Assembly: GCF_002902385.1 (NCBI RefSeq)
Contig: NZ_PPQH01000040.1
Span: 1 to 64,000, forward strand
Source of the DNA: Staphylococcus intermedius NCTC 11048
GTDB lineage: Bacteria; Bacillota; Bacilli; Staphylococcales; Staphylococcaceae
DNA: 64,000 nucleotides
Direction: 5' to 3'
The position numbers and the translations under genes are program-made. Below the pieces are notes generated by a model, which did not search any database, had not been told where the DNA came from, and saw only the letters and a program-made list of their open reading frames with translations. This document shows positions 36,629-47,825 of the stretch, piece by piece (position 1 is the first letter of the stretch; each line of letters opens with the position of its first letter).

Positions 36629-37696
36629 ATGTCGAATCGTACGATAGAAAAAATTAAAACATTAACGGAAATGCATGGTGCTCCTAACTTTGAACACCAT
36701 GTCCGTGAATATATGAAACAGATGATGACACCGTACGTAGATGAATTTGTATATGACCGTATGGGTGGTTTTTATGGCGTGAAAAGGTGTGGTAAGCCGA
36801 ATGCGAAACGTGTGATGGTAGCGGCACATATGGATGAAATCGGCTTTATGGTTACTGAAGTGACGTCACAAGGATTCATTAAATTTACGGCTTTGGGTGG
36901 TGTCGCAAATGATATTTGGCAAGGTCAACGTTTGAAAATTATGACACAACAAGGTGAAGAAATTATTGGCGTCGTTGCGAATATCCCGAAACATTTTAGA
37001 AGTGGAAAGGAACAAGCACCCCGCATTGAAGATTTGCTTTTGGATATAGGAGAAAGTGATGCTGACGCTGTATTCAACCGAGGTATTCAAATTGGAGATG
37101 CGATTGTGCCTCATACTGAACTCTTACAATTATCAGCGTATCGTTATGCAGCAAAAGCTTGGGATAATCGTTATGGATGTGTCATTGCGTTAGAATTACT
37201 CGAACAATTAAAAGATGTGACATTAGACTTTGACTTATACGTCGGTGCGAATGTTCAAGAGGAGGTTGGCTTACGTGGTGCTGAAGCTGCAGCACGTCTT
37301 GTTGACCCAGATGTGGCATTTGTGGTCGATTGTTCACCAGCCAATGATATGAAAGGGCGCCAAGGATTATCTGGTGTACTCGGCGAAGGGGCTTTATTAC
37401 GTATTAAAGATGGTACGATGTTGTTAAAACCTGCTTTCAAAACATTTTTACAAGATGTTGCGTTACGTCATGGCGTCCCTTATCAACACTACATTTCTCC
37501 GGGAGGTACAGATGGGGGTGCCATTCATAAAGCGAACATCGGTGTACCGACAGCAGTTATCGGTGTGTGCGCACGATATATTCATAGTACCGATGCAGTG
37601 TTTGACATTCGTGACTATGAAGCTGCAAAATTATGGTTAACAGCATCTGTTCAGGCGTTAAACCTTGAAACGATTGAAAAACTAAAATATCAATAG
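36629..37696 (+). CDS. M42-family aminopeptidase (YtoP/PepA-like)
   Basis: 355 residues. Co-catalytic metal motifs: VAAHMDEIGFMV (H), DNRYGCVIALEL (D), NVQEEVGLRGAEAA (catalytic E pair), VDCSP (D) and the HYISPGGTDGGAIH end. Cytosolic, tetrahedral glutamyl/leucyl aminopeptidase type. ATG 36629 follows GAGGAG. Heads the run with ytpP; 11 bases separate them. Confidence 0.9.
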   Translation: MSNRTIEKIKTLTEMHGAPNFEHHVREYMKQMMTPYVDEFVYDRMGGFYGVKRCGKPNAKRVMVAAHMDEIGFMVTEVTSQGFIKFTALGGVANDIWQGQRLKIMTQQGEEIIGVVANIPKHFRSGKEQAPRIEDLLLDIGESDADAVFNRGIQIGDAIVPHTELLQLSAYRYAAKAWDNRYGCVIALELLEQLKDVTLDFDLYVGANVQEEVGLRGAEAAARLVDPDVAFVVDCSPANDMKGRQGLSGVLGEGALLRIKDGTMLLKPAFKTFLQDVALRHGVPYQHYISPGGTDGGAIHKANIGVPTAVIGVCARYIHSTDAVFDIRDYEAAKLWLTASVQALNLETIEKLKYQ

Positions 37697-37707
37697 GAGT
37701 GACAAAG

Positions 37708-38016
37708 ATGATTCAATTAGAAAGTGAACAACAATTTAAAGACTTAAAAAATGACAACACTGTGTTTTTGTTTAGTGCAAATTGGTGTGGCGATTGTCGT
37801 GTGATCGAACCAGGATTACCTGAATTAGAAGAGAAATATTCACAGTTCAAATTTGTAAAAGTGGATCGCGATGAATTTATTGATTTAGCAATTGAACATG
37901 ATATTATGGGGATTCCAAGCTTCCTTGTGTTTCAAGATGGTAAACAAGTCGGGTCTTATATTGGCAAGGAAAGAAAAACGATTGAACAGATTGACACATT
38001 CCTGAGTCAATTTTAA
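37708..38016 (+). CDS. ytpP: Thioredoxin-like protein YtpP
   Basis: 102 residues, thioredoxin fold. Active site WCGDC (about 28-32) instead of WCGPC; the cis-proline is in MGIPSFLVF. The CGDC centre suggests altered redox potential. ATG 37708 has TAGGAG 8 bases upstream; the GTG at 37699 overlaps the ribosome site. Gene order peptidase-ytpP-ytpQ-ytpR-ftsK-murC matches B. subtilis. Confidence 0.9.
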   Translation: MIQLESEQQFKDLKNDNTVFLFSANWCGDCRVIEPGLPELEEKYSQFKFVKVDRDEFIDLAIEHDIMGIPSFLVFQDGKQVGSYIGKERKTIEQIDTFLSQF

Positions 38017-38025
38017 TAAGATTTT

Positions 38026-38066
38026 AACCCTTAGGACGTGGTTTTTTTCTAGTCCTAAGGGTATAT
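38026..38066 (+). terminator. Hairpin between ytpP and ytpQ
   Basis: ACCCTTAGGAC with GTCCTAAGGGT, perfect 11-bp stem, followed only by ATATTTATT. Termination may be partial. Confidence 0.6.
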
Positions 38067-38108
38067 TTATTGTAAACTAATATAAGGCGTGCAATTAGGA
38101 GTGAAAAC

Positions 38109-38975
38109 ATGAATGTCTTTAAAATGAGAGACTTAATCAAATCGCGATTGACACATTTAGACGTCGATTATCAATTTAATCGCGACGAAGAATCATTAAG
38201 AATTTATCGACAAGATAATCATAAAGGGATCACTGTTAAACTTTCGCCTGTTGTTGCAAAATACAATAAAGGACAAGAAACAATTGTTGATGAGATTATC
38301 TATTATGTAGAAGAAACAATTCAACAAATGAAGGATGAATCACATAAGGCATTAGATGAAATTCGTGTTATGCCTGTGATTCGTGCGACAAGTTTTGATC
38401 AACAGACAAAAGAGGGGAAAGCATTTATAACGGAGCCCCACACTGCTGAAACACGTGTGTACTATGCGCTCGACCTCGGAAAGTCTTATCGTCTGATTGA
38501 TGAAGATTTAATGCAGTCTTTAAATCTAACGCAACAACAACTTAAAGAAATGGCGATGTTTAATGTTAGAAAATTAGATAATTCATTTACGACTGATGAA
38601 GTCAAAGGGAACATTTTTTATTTTATTAACAAAAATGATGGTTATGATGCAAGTCGGATCATGAATGCAAAATTGTTAGCTGAATTTGAAGAACGATGTG
38701 AAGGGGAAATGCTTGTTGCGGTCCCTCATCAAGATGTGTTGCTCATTGCAGATATTCGTAATAAAACAGGTTACGATATTATGGCACATATGACGATGGA
38801 GTTTTTCGCACAAGGTCTCGTACCGATTACTTCACTCTCTTTTGCCTATGAGAATGGTCATTTCGAACCGATATTTATTTTAGGTAAAAACAACAAGCAA
38901 AAACCGAATGAAAATCCGAATGTTGTCCATCATTTACGCGCAACAAAAGATATTAAGAATAACAATGAGGAGTAA
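38109..38975 (+). CDS. ytpQ: DUF1444 protein YtpQ
   Basis: 288 residues, soluble, matching the DUF1444 family ([58 protein letters not shown]). No known activity. Ribosome site TTAGGAGTG. The stop overlaps a possible ATG of ytpR. Confidence 0.88.
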   Translation: MNVFKMRDLIKSRLTHLDVDYQFNRDEESLRIYRQDNHKGITVKLSPVVAKYNKGQETIVDEIIYYVEETIQQMKDESHKALDEIRVMPVIRATSFDQQTKEGKAFITEPHTAETRVYYALDLGKSYRLIDEDLMQSLNLTQQQLKEMAMFNVRKLDNSFTTDEVKGNIFYFINKNDGYDASRIMNAKLLAEFEERCEGEMLVAVPHQDVLLIADIRNKTGYDIMAHMTMEFFAQGLVPITSLSFAYENGHFEPIFILGKNNKQKPNENPNVVHHLRATKDIKNNNEE

Positions 38976-38980
38976 TGAAG

Positions 38981-39580
38981 ATGAATTTGTTTTATAACCC
39001 AACTGGTGTAGGAAATGTGGCATTTTTACAACTTGAACAAGGTGAAGGGTCATTTGAATACGAGCGTCATGGTGATGTCGTGGCGATTAAAGAAAATGAT
39101 AAAATTGTAGGTTTCAATTTATTTGAAGCGTCAAATCATTTGAATATTGATGGTGTAGGGCATATCAAATTAACAGAGCAGTTACTTTCAGATATTCAAA
39201 AAATGATCGACAACACAGATTTAGATTATCAAATTGAAGCAGATTTATCCCCAAAATTTGTTGTAGGTTACGTTCAATCTAAAGAAAAACATCCAAATGC
39301 AGATAAATTAAGTATTGTTCAAGTGGATGTAGGTTCTGAAACATTACAAATTGTATGTGGTGCACCGAACATTGATCAAGGTCAAAAGGTTGTTATCGCA
39401 AAAGTGGGCGCGGTCATGCCGAGCGGGATGATTATTAAAGATGCAGAATTAAGAGGTGTTCCTTCGAGTGGTATGGTATGTTCAATGAAAGAGTTGAATT
39501 TACCGAATGCACCACAAGAGAAAGGGATTATGGTACTAGATGATCATTATCAAGTAGGTCAACCATTTTTTGATGAATAG
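38981..39580 (+). CDS. ytpR: YtpR family tRNA-binding-domain protein
   Basis: 199 residues. C-terminal OB fold of the EMAPII/tRNA-binding kind (about 95-195): VGYVQSKEKHPNADKLSIVQVDVG, IVCGAPNI, GVPSSGMVCSMKELNLP. This is the domain found at the N-terminus of bacterial PheT. Its free-standing role is not known. The ATG at 38981 is 8 bases from GAGGAG and gives MNLFYNPTGVG as in S. aureus; an ATG at 38975 overlaps the ytpQ stop. Confidence 0.88.
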   Translation: MNLFYNPTGVGNVAFLQLEQGEGSFEYERHGDVVAIKENDKIVGFNLFEASNHLNIDGVGHIKLTEQLLSDIQKMIDNTDLDYQIEADLSPKFVVGYVQSKEKHPNADKLSIVQVDVGSETLQIVCGAPNIDQGQKVVIAKVGAVMPSGMIIKDAELRGVPSSGMVCSMKELNLPNAPQEKGIMVLDDHYQVGQPFFDE

Positions 39581-39599
39581 AGGAAGGTTGTGAAATTAA

Positions 39600-42500
39600 A
39601 TGAGCTGGTTTGATCAATTATTTGGTGAGGATGATAAAGACCAATCGTCACAACGTTCTAAACGTAGAAGACAAAGTGAAGTATCTCGAGAACAGAAACA
39701 CGCAGCTTTTGTTCAACAAAGCCAAGATGTTTATCAACGACCTCGTGGTAAATTTCGTTTTCCAATTGAGATGCATGATGAAGAGATTGAACGTCAGCAT
39801 CCACAGGCCAATACGACGCATGACGACTATGTGACAAACCATAATGCATCATATGATCGTCATCCTTCCTTTACTACTGATCGTCAACATCGTAGACATC
39901 GAGGTGTGCAGCAAGCGCGTTACTATGAACAACAGCAAAACCAAGATTCAAATCCAACATATCGACATGATATTCAAAACGACGCTACATTCAATCCGCA
40001 TTCGTTACAGCGTTCTAAAAAGTTAAAACGCAAAAGTGATGATTTTGTGGTTAAGCCGAATTATCATCATAAACCTTTCCAAGCAAGTGAAGTACCGTCT
40101 GCTATTTTTGGTACGAAGCAACCGAAAAAAATTGAAAACAGTGGATTGAATCAACCACCTGGCGCACGTAAAGCAGTGCCTAAGACAGAACAAACTGAAC
40201 AGACATCACAAAAGTCAACATCACAAGCGCAGTCATCATCGGCAACACCAAACAAAGCAACAGCACAGAATGGAAAGTCAAAACCATCTTCACGTCGTCG
40301 TAACACCATTCAAATCGAAAACATTTATGCCTCTCAAATTGTAGAGGAGATACGTCGAGAACGTGAAAAGAAAATGTTGCAGAAGAAAAATTTCAAAGAG
40401 GCGCTTAAAAAGAAGCGGGAATCTTATGTACAACATGCGAATCCTGATATACAAAAAGCGATTGAAGAAATGTATTCTGCACAAGCACGTCAATTGTTAG
40501 GTGATCAATATGCTGAATCGGCTGATGAAGAAAGCGCTGATGATATAAACAATGACGTGTCAGTTGAGGCAACATCGACGAATCAAGATAATGATGTCGC
40601 TTCATTTGGATCCGACTTTAAATATGAAGAGGTCGATTTATCGGAAGTTGCATCAGAGCCAGAGAACGGCGCTGAAGCTGAAAGTGATACAGTAACCGGT
40701 GAAACACGCAATGAACATGAATTAGATATTGAGGAAGTATCGATTGACAATGTGTCATCGTTATCTGAACCAGATGAAGCACAACAGCATCATGTTACCG
40801 ATGAACAAGATGAAACTGCTTCTAATCAAACGTCAGAGGACAAGTCTAAAACTGAAACACCGGCTATTGAATTTGAAGTTGTTGAAGTTGAAGAAGATCC
40901 GACAGTGGATGAGAACGATCCTGATGACATGGAGAGTGAACAGGTTGAAAATACGGCGCAACGTGATGCAATGACTGAGGTTGTCCAGGAAAGTGACATG
41001 GATGACCAACGTGACCAACAAGCTGTCGCAATACCGAAGCTTGAGCCTGAATTGAAGCCAGAAATTGTGTCATCTGAGAAAACGCTTGAAAATTCGGATG
41101 AAAATGGCGATGAATCACAGAGCCATGCATTTAAATCAGAAGTAGCGTCAGTGGAACCAGAGCTGTCACAACAGACTGAACAAGAGAAACCAGTCAAAGT
41201 GCCAATTCGAAAAGGAAGTAAACCATTCAACGTTGTCATGACACCGTCAGATAAAAAGAGGTTGATGTCACGTCAACAACAGGCAAACAATGAGAAATCT
41301 AAAGCGCAATCAGAAGAAGCACTTTCGAAAACTGCTCATGAGCCACCTGTACGCCCAGTACAACCCGTTGAACAACCGTCAGTGCAACAGTCAACTGAAC
41401 ATGTACATAGAGAATCACAATTGGAAGCGGGTCAGGAGCAAGCCCCACAACAAGAAGTCAAAACCATTCGTCGTGGACCGAATTTGAAGTTGCCAAGTCT
41501 TGATTTACTTGAAGCACCTGAAGAACATGAACAAGATGAAAATTGGATTGCCGAGAAAAAAGAAGAACTTAACAACGCATTCTACTACTTCAATGTACCT
41601 GCAGAAGTCGTGAATGTTGTAGAGGGACCAAGTGTGACGCGTTTTGAATTGTCGGTAGAGCGGGGCGTCAAAGTATCACGGATTACAGCATTACAAGATG
41701 ATATCAAAATGGCGCTTGCAGCAAAAGATATTCGTATAGAAGCACCTATCCCAGGTACAAGTTTAGTCGGTATCGAAGTGCCTAATCCACATACGACGAA
41801 AGTCAATATCAGTTCTATTTTGGGTCATCCATCGTTCAAAAATGCTGAATCCAAGCTGACTGTAGCGATGGGGAATCGTATCAATAACGAACCATTGCTG
41901 ATGGATATTGCGAAAACACCGCATGCTTTAATTGCAGGTGCGACAGGCTCTGGGAAATCTGTGTCGATTAACAGTATTTTAATTTCATTATTGTATCGTA
42001 ATCATCCAGAAGAATTGCGATTATTACTCATTGACCCTAAAATGGTGGAGCTTGCGCCTTATAACGGCTTGCCACATTTAGTAGCACCTGTCATTACAGA
42101 TGTGAAAGCAGCTACACAAAGTTTGAAGTGGGCTGTCGACGAAATGGAGCGTCGTTTTAAATTGTTTGCACATCATCATGTACGTAACATTTCTGCATTC
42201 AATAAAAAAGTAAGCTATGATCAACGTATTCCTAAAATAGTCATCGTGATTGATGAATTGGCTGATTTAATGATGATGGCACCACAAGATGTGGAACAAT
42301 CGATTGCGCGATTGGCTCAAAAAGCACGTGCTTGTGGAATCCATATGCTTGTGGCGACACAACGTCCTTCAGTGAACGTCATTACCGGATTAATAAAAGC
42401 AAATATTCCAACTCGCATTGCATTTATGGTATCATCTAGTGTGGACTCTAGAACAATACTAGATAGTGGCGGGGCTGAACGTTTACTTGGCTATGGCGAT

Positions 42501-42869
42501 ATGCTGTATTTAGGAAGCGGTATGAACAAACCAATCAGGGTTCAAGGGACTTTCGTTTCTGATGAGGAAATCGATCAAGTTGTTGAATTTATACGTGCAC
42601 AACGTGAGCCTGAATACTTATTCCAAGAAAAAGAGTTGTTAGAAAAAAATGACGCACCTAGTAGAGATGATCTCTTTGACGAAGTGTGCCAATTTATGGT
42701 GCGAGAACAACACATTTCAACGTCATTAATTCAACGTCATTTCCAAATTGGTTATAACCGTGCAGCACGCATTATTGATCAACTGGAACAACTAGGTTAT
42801 ATCTCAGGCGCAAATGGTTCTAAACCACGTGATGTTTATTTGACAGAGTCGGAATTAAGTGAGCTTTAA
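39600..42869 (+). CDS. ftsK: FtsK/SpoIIIE-family DNA translocase (SftA-like)
   Basis: 1089 residues. There are no transmembrane helices: residues 1-630 are low-complexity, rich in Q, E, S and D, hence disordered. From about 640 follow the beta and alpha motor domains with Walker A GATGSGKS (780-787) and Walker [14 protein letters not shown], then the gamma winged helix ([35 protein letters not shown]) for KOPS/SRS recognition. A soluble N-terminus makes it like B. subtilis SftA, while S. aureus papers call the equivalent FtsK. Clears chromosomes from the division septum. The N-terminal half uses different codons in places, with many reading-frame shadows. Confidence 0.93.
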   Translation: MSWFDQLFGEDDKDQSSQRSKRRRQSEVSREQKHAAFVQQSQDVYQRPRGKFRFPIEMHDEEIERQHPQANTTHDDYVTNHNASYDRHPSFTTDRQHRRHRGVQQARYYEQQQNQDSNPTYRHDIQNDATFNPHSLQRSKKLKRKSDDFVVKPNYHHKPFQASEVPSAIFGTKQPKKIENSGLNQPPGARKAVPKTEQTEQTSQKSTSQAQSSSATPNKATAQNGKSKPSSRRRNTIQIENIYASQIVEEIRREREKKMLQKKNFKEALKKKRESYVQHANPDIQKAIEEMYSAQARQLLGDQYAESADEESADDINNDVSVEATSTNQDNDVASFGSDFKYEEVDLSEVASEPENGAEAESDTVTGETRNEHELDIEEVSIDNVSSLSEPDEAQQHHVTDEQDETASNQTSEDKSKTETPAIEFEVVEVEEDPTVDENDPDDMESEQVENTAQRDAMTEVVQESDMDDQRDQQAVAIPKLEPELKPEIVSSEKTLENSDENGDESQSHAFKSEVASVEPELSQQTEQEKPVKVPIRKGSKPFNVVMTPSDKKRLMSRQQQANNEKSKAQSEEALSKTAHEPPVRPVQPVEQPSVQQSTEHVHRESQLEAGQEQAPQQEVKTIRRGPNLKLPSLDLLEAPEEHEQDENWIAEKKEELNNAFYYFNVPAEVVNVVEGPSVTRFELSVERGVKVSRITALQDDIKMALAAKDIRIEAPIPGTSLVGIEVPNPHTTKVNISSILGHPSFKNAESKLTVAMGNRINNEPLLMDIAKTPHALIAGATGSGKSVSINSILISLLYRNHPEELRLLLIDPKMVELAPYNGLPHLVAPVITDVKAATQSLKWAVDEMERRFKLFAHHHVRNISAFNKKVSYDQRIPKIVIVIDELADLMMMAPQDVEQSIARLAQKARACGIHMLVATQRPSVNVITGLIKANIPTRIAFMVSSSVDSRTILDSGGAERLLGYGDMLYLGSGMNKPIRVQGTFVSDEEIDQVVEFIRAQREPEYLFQEKELLEKNDAPSRDDLFDEVCQFMVREQHISTSLIQRHFQIGYNRAARIIDQLEQLGYISGANGSKPRDVYLTESELSEL

Positions 42870-42897
42870 CGGAAATAGAGAAAGGAGCGATGACACA

Positions 42898-44211
42898 ATG
42901 ACACGGTACCATTTTGTTGGTATTAAAGGTGCTGGTATGAGCTCGTTAGCACAGATAATTTATGATCTTGGCTATGAAGTTCAAGGATCAGACATCGAGC
43001 AGTACGTTTTTACTGAAATTGCATTAAAAAATAAAGGCATTCAAATTTTACCTTTTGATGCGGATAATATTAAAGAAGGGTTAACGATCATTCAAGGTAA
43101 TGCCTTCAAAGATACACATGAAGAAATCGCTCGTGCACATGAACTTGGTTTAAAAGTGATTCGCTATCATGACTTTTTAAGTGAAGTAATTAATGAATAT
43201 GTTTCTGTGGCAGTCACAGGCGCTCACGGGAAAACTTCAACAACAGGGCTACTTTCTCATGTCATGAATGGAGATAAAAAGACATCCTTTTTAATTGGTG
43301 ATGGCACAGGTATGGGCTTGCCACAAAGTGAATATTTTGCATTTGAAGCATGTGAATATCGTCGTCACTTTTTAAGCTATTCACCGGATTATGCGATTAT
43401 TACAAATATTGACTTTGATCATCCCGATTATTTTAAAGATGTTGATGATGTCATCAATGCATTCCAAGGCATGGCGAAAAATGTGAAAAAAGCCATTATT
43501 GCATGGGGAGACGACCCTTACGTTAAAAATATCGAAGTAGATATTCCGGTATATTACTATGGTTTTGATACTTCAATGGATGTGTATGCACAAAATATTG
43601 AAGTCACAGGTCGTGGAACAGAATTTGATGTGTATGTCAAAGGCGAATTTTATGGTCATTTTGTGTCACCTCAATACGGTGATCACAATATTTTGAATGC
43701 ATTAGCCGTATTAACGATTAGTTATCTTGAAAACTTAAATATTGATAACATTAAAGAAGCATTAATCACTTTTGGTGGTGTGAAACGTCGCTTTAATGAA
43801 ACATTTGCTCAAAATCAAGTATTAGTTGACGATTATGCACACCATCCGAGGGAAATTAGTGCTACAATTGAGACAGCTAGAAAAAAATATCCAAATAAAG
43901 AAGTAGTGGCTATATTCCAACCACATACTTTTTCAAGAACGAAGGCATTTTTACAAGAGTTTGCAGATGTATTAAATCTTGCGGATCAAACGTATCTTTG
44001 TGATATCTTTGGTTCCATTCGTGAAAATCAAGGCGAATTATCTATTAACGATTTATTAAATTTAGTCGATGGCGCGTACTTGATTGATGAAAATAGTGTA
44101 GATCAACTGCAAAAGCACGACAATGCTGTACTTTTATTCATGGGAGCTGGAGATATTCAAAAAATTCTTAAAGCCTACATGGAAAAAATCGGCGTTGAAC
44201 AGCTGTTTTAA
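42898..44211 (+). CDS. murC: UDP-N-acetylmuramate--L-alanine ligase
   Basis: 437 residues, the S. aureus length. [15 protein letters not shown] at the Rossmann start, ATP loop GAHGKTS (108-114), [10 protein letters not shown] and [10 protein letters not shown] for the Mur ligase family. Adds L-alanine to UDP-MurNAc, the first amino acid of the stem peptide. ATG 42898 after AAAGGAG; upstream ORF codons overlap ftsK and are not used. Confidence 0.97.
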   Translation: MTRYHFVGIKGAGMSSLAQIIYDLGYEVQGSDIEQYVFTEIALKNKGIQILPFDADNIKEGLTIIQGNAFKDTHEEIARAHELGLKVIRYHDFLSEVINEYVSVAVTGAHGKTSTTGLLSHVMNGDKKTSFLIGDGTGMGLPQSEYFAFEACEYRRHFLSYSPDYAIITNIDFDHPDYFKDVDDVINAFQGMAKNVKKAIIAWGDDPYVKNIEVDIPVYYYGFDTSMDVYAQNIEVTGRGTEFDVYVKGEFYGHFVSPQYGDHNILNALAVLTISYLENLNIDNIKEALITFGGVKRRFNETFAQNQVLVDDYAHHPREISATIETARKKYPNKEVVAIFQPHTFSRTKAFLQEFADVLNLADQTYLCDIFGSIRENQGELSINDLLNLVDGAYLIDENSVDQLQKHDNAVLLFMGAGDIQKILKAYMEKIGVEQLF

Positions 44212-44290
44212 TGTTTGAGTTCAAATAGGTTGGGTATTTAATTAAAATAAATAGCATATCATTTTAAAGTCAATTAGGAGGCGTTTAGGA

Positions 44291-44899
44291 ATGGAATGGA
44301 TTTTACCTATCGCGGGAATTATTGCAGCAATTGCTTTTCTTATTTTAGCAATCGGTATCGTTGCTGTATTGGTTTCTGTTAAAAAGAACTTGGATCATGT
44401 GGCTAAAACACTTGATGGTGTAGAAGGACAGATTCAAGGGATTACGCGTGAGTCAACTGACCTACTACACAAAGCGAATCGTTTAACTGAGGACGTTCAA
44501 GACAAAGCGAACCGTTTAAACTCTGTTGTAGATGCGGTTAAAGGTATTGGTGATTCAGTACAAACATTAAATGGTTCAGTTGATCGTGTCACACATTCAA
44601 TCACGCATAACATTTCTCAAAATGAGGACAAAATTTCACAAGTTGTTCAATGGTCAAACGTTGCAATGGAAATCGCTGACAAATGGCAAAATAGAAAAAG
44701 CCGTCGCAACAGTGCAGCTTACAAAACGAACAACGTAGCAGATGATGCAAATCGTAATGCAAATCATAAAGGTCAACCTTTATCTAATGAAGAATTAGTG
44801 AACAACCAATATGAAAACAAAAACATTAACGATTTTGCAACAAATCCTAGCGATGTCAACACAAAATACACAACATTGAATGACACAGATTCAAAATAA
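44291..44899 (+). CDS. DUF948 membrane-anchored protein
   Basis: 202 residues. One N-terminal membrane helix (5-29), then an amphipathic coiled-coil typical of DUF948 (LDGVEGQIQGITRESTDLLHKANRLTEDV cut short here: residues 41-69), and a polar N/D-rich tail. Possibly a general-stress or cell-envelope protein; B. subtilis relatives (YtxG) sit with YtxH. It is followed by a YtxH-like gene, repeating the ytxGH pairing. AGGAGGCG before the ATG. Confidence 0.85.
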   Translation: MEWILPIAGIIAAIAFLILAIGIVAVLVSVKKNLDHVAKTLDGVEGQIQGITRESTDLLHKANRLTEDVQDKANRLNSVVDAVKGIGDSVQTLNGSVDRVTHSITHNISQNEDKISQVVQWSNVAMEIADKWQNRKSRRNSAAYKTNNVADDANRNANHKGQPLSNEELVNNQYENKNINDFATNPSDVNTKYTTLNDTDSK

Positions 44900-44930
44900 G
44901 TGTTGTCATGTTAAATAAGCTTTAAACAGA

Positions 44931-44975
44931 ATGCACTTAAATGAGTTTTTATACTTGATTTAAGTGCATTTATTA
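44931..44975 (+). terminator. Hairpin between the DUF948 and YtxH-like genes
   Basis: ATGCACTTAAAT with ATTTAAGTGCAT, perfect 12-bp stem, then TTATT. It may partly terminate the upstream message. Confidence 0.7.
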
Positions 44976-44994
44976 TAGGAGGCGCAAATTAAAG

Positions 44995-46056
44995 ATGGAA
45001 AAATATAACCGTGATTTGTATACAAAAGGTCTAGAAAGTTATGAAGTTCCCCAGTATGAACCAGGATATAAACCATTAGATTTTGTATTTGGTTTTATCG
45101 CTGGGGCCGTTTTAGGTAGTGCATTAGGACTCATTTTAAAGCAAGGTTCAGCAAAACAACATAAAGGTTCACAACAAACTGGCAATGCTGAAACTTCGAC
45201 TGCTTTAAAGGAAGAAGCCATTCGTAAAGCTGAAGCATTAAAAGCACAAGCGCGCCGTGTGAGAGAAGAATCTAAAACAGCAAAGGATGAACCGACAACT
45301 GATGAATTATCTGCGCAACAACGCGCGATTCGAAGTGAAGTGGATTCCGATCGTTTAGAAGGTCAAACACCACGTGAACAATCATCTGAACAGCCTTCAG
45401 TTGCGACATCAACGAAAGATGCGGTAACACCAACAGGTTTGGCTCAAGCTGCAAAACAAAGCCAATCTCAAAAGCAACAAGAAACAGAAGCATCTACGCA
45501 ATCGACAGCGCAACAGCGTGCAATTCAAAGTGAAGTTGATTCAGACCGATTGCAAGATACCTCTGTACGTGTGAAAGATACAAATGTCAAAGTCAATGAT
45601 AAGGGCGAATCTGAAGCACAGTCAATGGAAGACAACTCTGTGAAAGCACAACAACGCGCGATTCGAAGTGAAGTCGATTCCGATCGTTTACAAGATAAAA
45701 GTCCAAGTACCCATGCACAAGTGGACGACCAAGGAAAAACTGTGGGTGCTGGAGCTGCGAAATCAACGACAACAGTTCCGAAAAATTCACATAGCGAAGC
45801 GACATTTGAAAATGGTGTCATTACGCATGATCGTCAAGGTGTGACAGCAGAACCATCGACGTCTACAAAAGCAACAAGCACGACCCAAGCAGCTAACAAA
45901 GCTCAAACGACTGCGCCTGCTCAAAAGGCTAAAGAGACGTCAAATGCGAAAAAAGCGACAGCATCAAAGCAAGGAAACAGCAGCAAAAAAGTAACAGAAA
46001 AAGCTAAAAAAACGAATCAAAAAGTAGAGAAACATACATTTAAAGATGAATCGTAA
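44995..46056 (+). CDS. YtxH-like protein with an internal 15-residue repeat
   Basis: 353 residues. Membrane-inserting YtxH head (LDFVFGFIAGAVLGSALGLIL, 28-48), then a long polar tail rich in Q, T, S, K. The 15-residue unit AQQRAIRSEVDSDRL occurs at 107-121, 172-186 (Q for R at position 7) and 218-232. The last 60 residues are lysine/alanine/threonine-rich like histone tails. Most relatives are about 100-150 residues, so this is a lengthened form. AGGAGGCG precedes the ATG. Paired with the DUF948 gene. Confidence 0.82.
   Translation: MEKYNRDLYTKGLESYEVPQYEPGYKPLDFVFGFIAGAVLGSALGLILKQGSAKQHKGSQQTGNAETSTALKEEAIRKAEALKAQARRVREESKTAKDEPTTDELSAQQRAIRSEVDSDRLEGQTPREQSSEQPSVATSTKDAVTPTGLAQAAKQSQSQKQQETEASTQSTAQQRAIQSEVDSDRLQDTSVRVKDTNVKVNDKGESEAQSMEDNSVKAQQRAIRSEVDSDRLQDKSPSTHAQVDDQGKTVGAGAAKSTTTVPKNSHSEATFENGVITHDRQGVTAEPSTSTKATSTTQAANKAQTTAPAQKAKETSNAKKATASKQGNSSKKVTEKAKKTNQKVEKHTFKDES
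45313..45690 (+). repeat. Three copies of a 45-base coding repeat
   Basis: Copies at 45313-45357, 45508-45552 and 45646-45690. The first and third are nearly identical in DNA (CAACAACGCGCGATTCGAAG shared), while the second has synonymous changes, so the protein repeat looks selected. Confidence 0.85.
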
Positions 46057-46091
46057 AGTGTAAAATTTCTGCTTTAGCTTATGGTGTAACA

Positions 46092-46135
46092 GTTGAGCTT
46101 GTGAGCGATAGTTGAACTCACAAGCTCAAATTTTT
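46092..46135 (+). terminator. Terminator of the DUF948-YtxH unit
   Basis: TTGAGCTTGTGAG with CTCACAAGCTCAA, perfect 13-bp stem, then ATTTTT. Confidence 0.9.
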
Positions 46136-46277
46136 ACAATAATAAGTTATCTAAATTTTCAAAAATTAAAGCATAAAAAATAAACAACAAAGTTGCTGTT
46201 CATTGACAGATACCAATGGATACTTTACATTTTATAACATACTAGAAAAATATTTTAACCAAAATAAGCACAAAAGG

Positions 46278-46306
46278 TTGAAATTGCTACATAATATTGT
46301 TAGTAT
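46278..46306 (+). promoter_or_regulatory. Probable aroA promoter
   Basis: TTGAAA, 17-base spacer, TAGTAT; about 65 bases before the aroA start. The preceding AT-rich 140 bases hold only a weak CodY-like half-match near 46154. Confidence 0.45.
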
Positions 46307-46372
46307 ACTCAATATCTACTTTTAAATTTTACTGCTTTAAAGCAAGTTAGAAAAATGGTTGGGGTGAAAATG

Positions 46373-47464
46373 ATGACAAGTAAATTAGAAACGTACAGAA
46401 AACAGATTGAAGAAATTAACGATCAAATTTTGGACTTATTATCAAAAAGAGGTGAGTTAGCACAAAAAATCGGTGAGGAAAAACGTAAACAAAGCACTGT
46501 AATTTATGATCCTCAACGTGAAAAAGAAATGCTCAACACACTAATTGATAAAAACCAAGGCCCATTTAATGATAATGTGATTAAACAACTGTTCAAAGAA
46601 ATTTTTAAAGCCTCAACAGATTTACAAAAATCAGATAATGAAAAACATTTATATGTCTCTCGTAAATTAAAACCAGAAGATACGATTGTGCACTTTGATA
46701 ACGGTGGCATTATTGGTGAAGGGCAAAAATCATTCGTCTTTGGTCCATGTTCAGTTGAATCTTATGATCAAATCGATGCTGTGGCTAAGGACTTGAAAGC
46801 AAAGGGCGAAAAATTCATCCGTGGTGGTGCATTTAAACCACGTACTTCTCCATACGACTTCCAAGGTCTAGGCGAAGAAGGATTAAAAATACTTAAACAA
46901 ATGAAAGATAAATATGACTTAAATGTAGTAAGTGAAATTGTTCATCCAAATGATTTTGAACTTGCTGATCAGTACTTAGATGTTTTCCAAATTGGGGCGC
47001 GTAACATGCAAAACTTCGAATTATTAAAAGAAGCTGGCCGAACACGTAAACCGATTTTATTAAAACGTGGATTATCTGCAACAATTGAAGAATTTGTTTA
47101 CGCTGCGGAATACATTGCATCAGAAGGAAATCAAAATATTATTTTATGTGAACGTGGTATTCGAACTTATGAAAAAGCGACACGTAACACATTGGATATT
47201 TCAGCAGTACCGATCTTAAAACAAGGGACACATTTACCAGTTATGGTCGATGTGACGCACAGTACTGGACGTAAAGACATTATGCTACCAGCAGCGAAGG
47301 CGGCGCTAGCAGTTGGTGCTGACGGTGTGATGGCTGAAGTACATCCTGAACCAGCAGTTGCATTAAGTGATAGCGGTCAGCAAATGGATTTAAATGAGTT
47401 CAATGAATTCTACAATGTGATAAAACCATTAGCTGATATGTACAATGATAAGAAATTGAAATAA
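46373..47464 (+). CDS. aroA: Bifunctional DAHP synthase/chorismate mutase
   Basis: 363 residues, as in S. aureus. N-terminal AroQ chorismate mutase ([33 protein letters not shown], given here as residues 4-36) fused to a KDPG-type DAHP synthase with [28 protein letters not shown] and [11 protein letters not shown]. First step of aromatic synthesis, with the mutase domain as the feedback sensor. The ATG at 46373 lies 6 bases after GGGGTG; upstream ATGs at 46355 and 46370 are in frame but worse placed. Confidence 0.95.
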   Translation: MTSKLETYRKQIEEINDQILDLLSKRGELAQKIGEEKRKQSTVIYDPQREKEMLNTLIDKNQGPFNDNVIKQLFKEIFKASTDLQKSDNEKHLYVSRKLKPEDTIVHFDNGGIIGEGQKSFVFGPCSVESYDQIDAVAKDLKAKGEKFIRGGAFKPRTSPYDFQGLGEEGLKILKQMKDKYDLNVVSEIVHPNDFELADQYLDVFQIGARNMQNFELLKEAGRTRKPILLKRGLSATIEEFVYAAEYIASEGNQNIILCERGIRTYEKATRNTLDISAVPILKQGTHLPVMVDVTHSTGRKDIMLPAAKAALAVGADGVMAEVHPEPAVALSDSGQQMDLNEFNEFYNVIKPLADMYNDKKLK

Positions 47465-47476
47465 TTTAATGATCTT

Positions 47477-47522
47477 AAAAAGGACAAAACCTTATCTCGC
47501 GTGTAAGGTCTTGTCCTTTTTT
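47477..47522 (+). terminator. Terminator of aroA
   Basis: AAAAGGACAAAACCTTA with TAAGGTCTTGTCCTTTT, one or two mismatches, then T run. Confidence 0.9.
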
Positions 47523-47527
47523 ATGTT

Positions 47528-47737
47528 TCATTCATATATATAGAAATGCCTGATGCAATTAAGGATGTTATTAAATTTGAGATTTTCAACTTCAGAATAG
47601 GAGTCATATCTTTTCAAATCATATGTCATTCCGTTTACATACAACAAATGCACAAATTTTGATATGGAGTCAAATACACATGTCATTTGTATTTGCGCTG
47701 TCCCAGATTTAAAGTTATATCTGCTATTAAAACACAT
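47528..47737 (-). CDS. Doubtful 69-residue reading frame in the aroA-ccpA gap
   Basis: Reads like protein in places (SISKFVHLLYVNGMTYDLKR) but has no ribosome site before its ATG and no family that I know. It may be a remnant of a lost gene. Otherwise the gap from 47523 to the ccpA promoter shows nothing but a palindrome AAAACGTTTT at 47784-47793. Confidence 0.25.
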   Translation of the reverse strand: MCFNSRYNFKSGTAQIQMTCVFDSISKFVHLLYVNGMTYDLKRYDSYSEVENLKFNNILNCIRHFYIYE

Positions 47738-47825
47738 TTGCTAAAAATGACGCTTGATTTAAATTTGACAAATCGATGACAAGAAAACGTTTTAGATGTC
47801 ATATGAGTGGAATTTATGATACACT

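Noticed and set aside
40826..41239. 137-codon minus-strand frame inside ftsK
   Set aside because: Serine/threonine-rich shadow of the acidic low-complexity region of the translocase.
46154..46168. CodY-box-like AATTTTCAAAAATT upstream of aroA
   Set aside because: Only about 12 of 15 consensus positions in very AT-rich DNA, and over 100 bases from the likely promoter.
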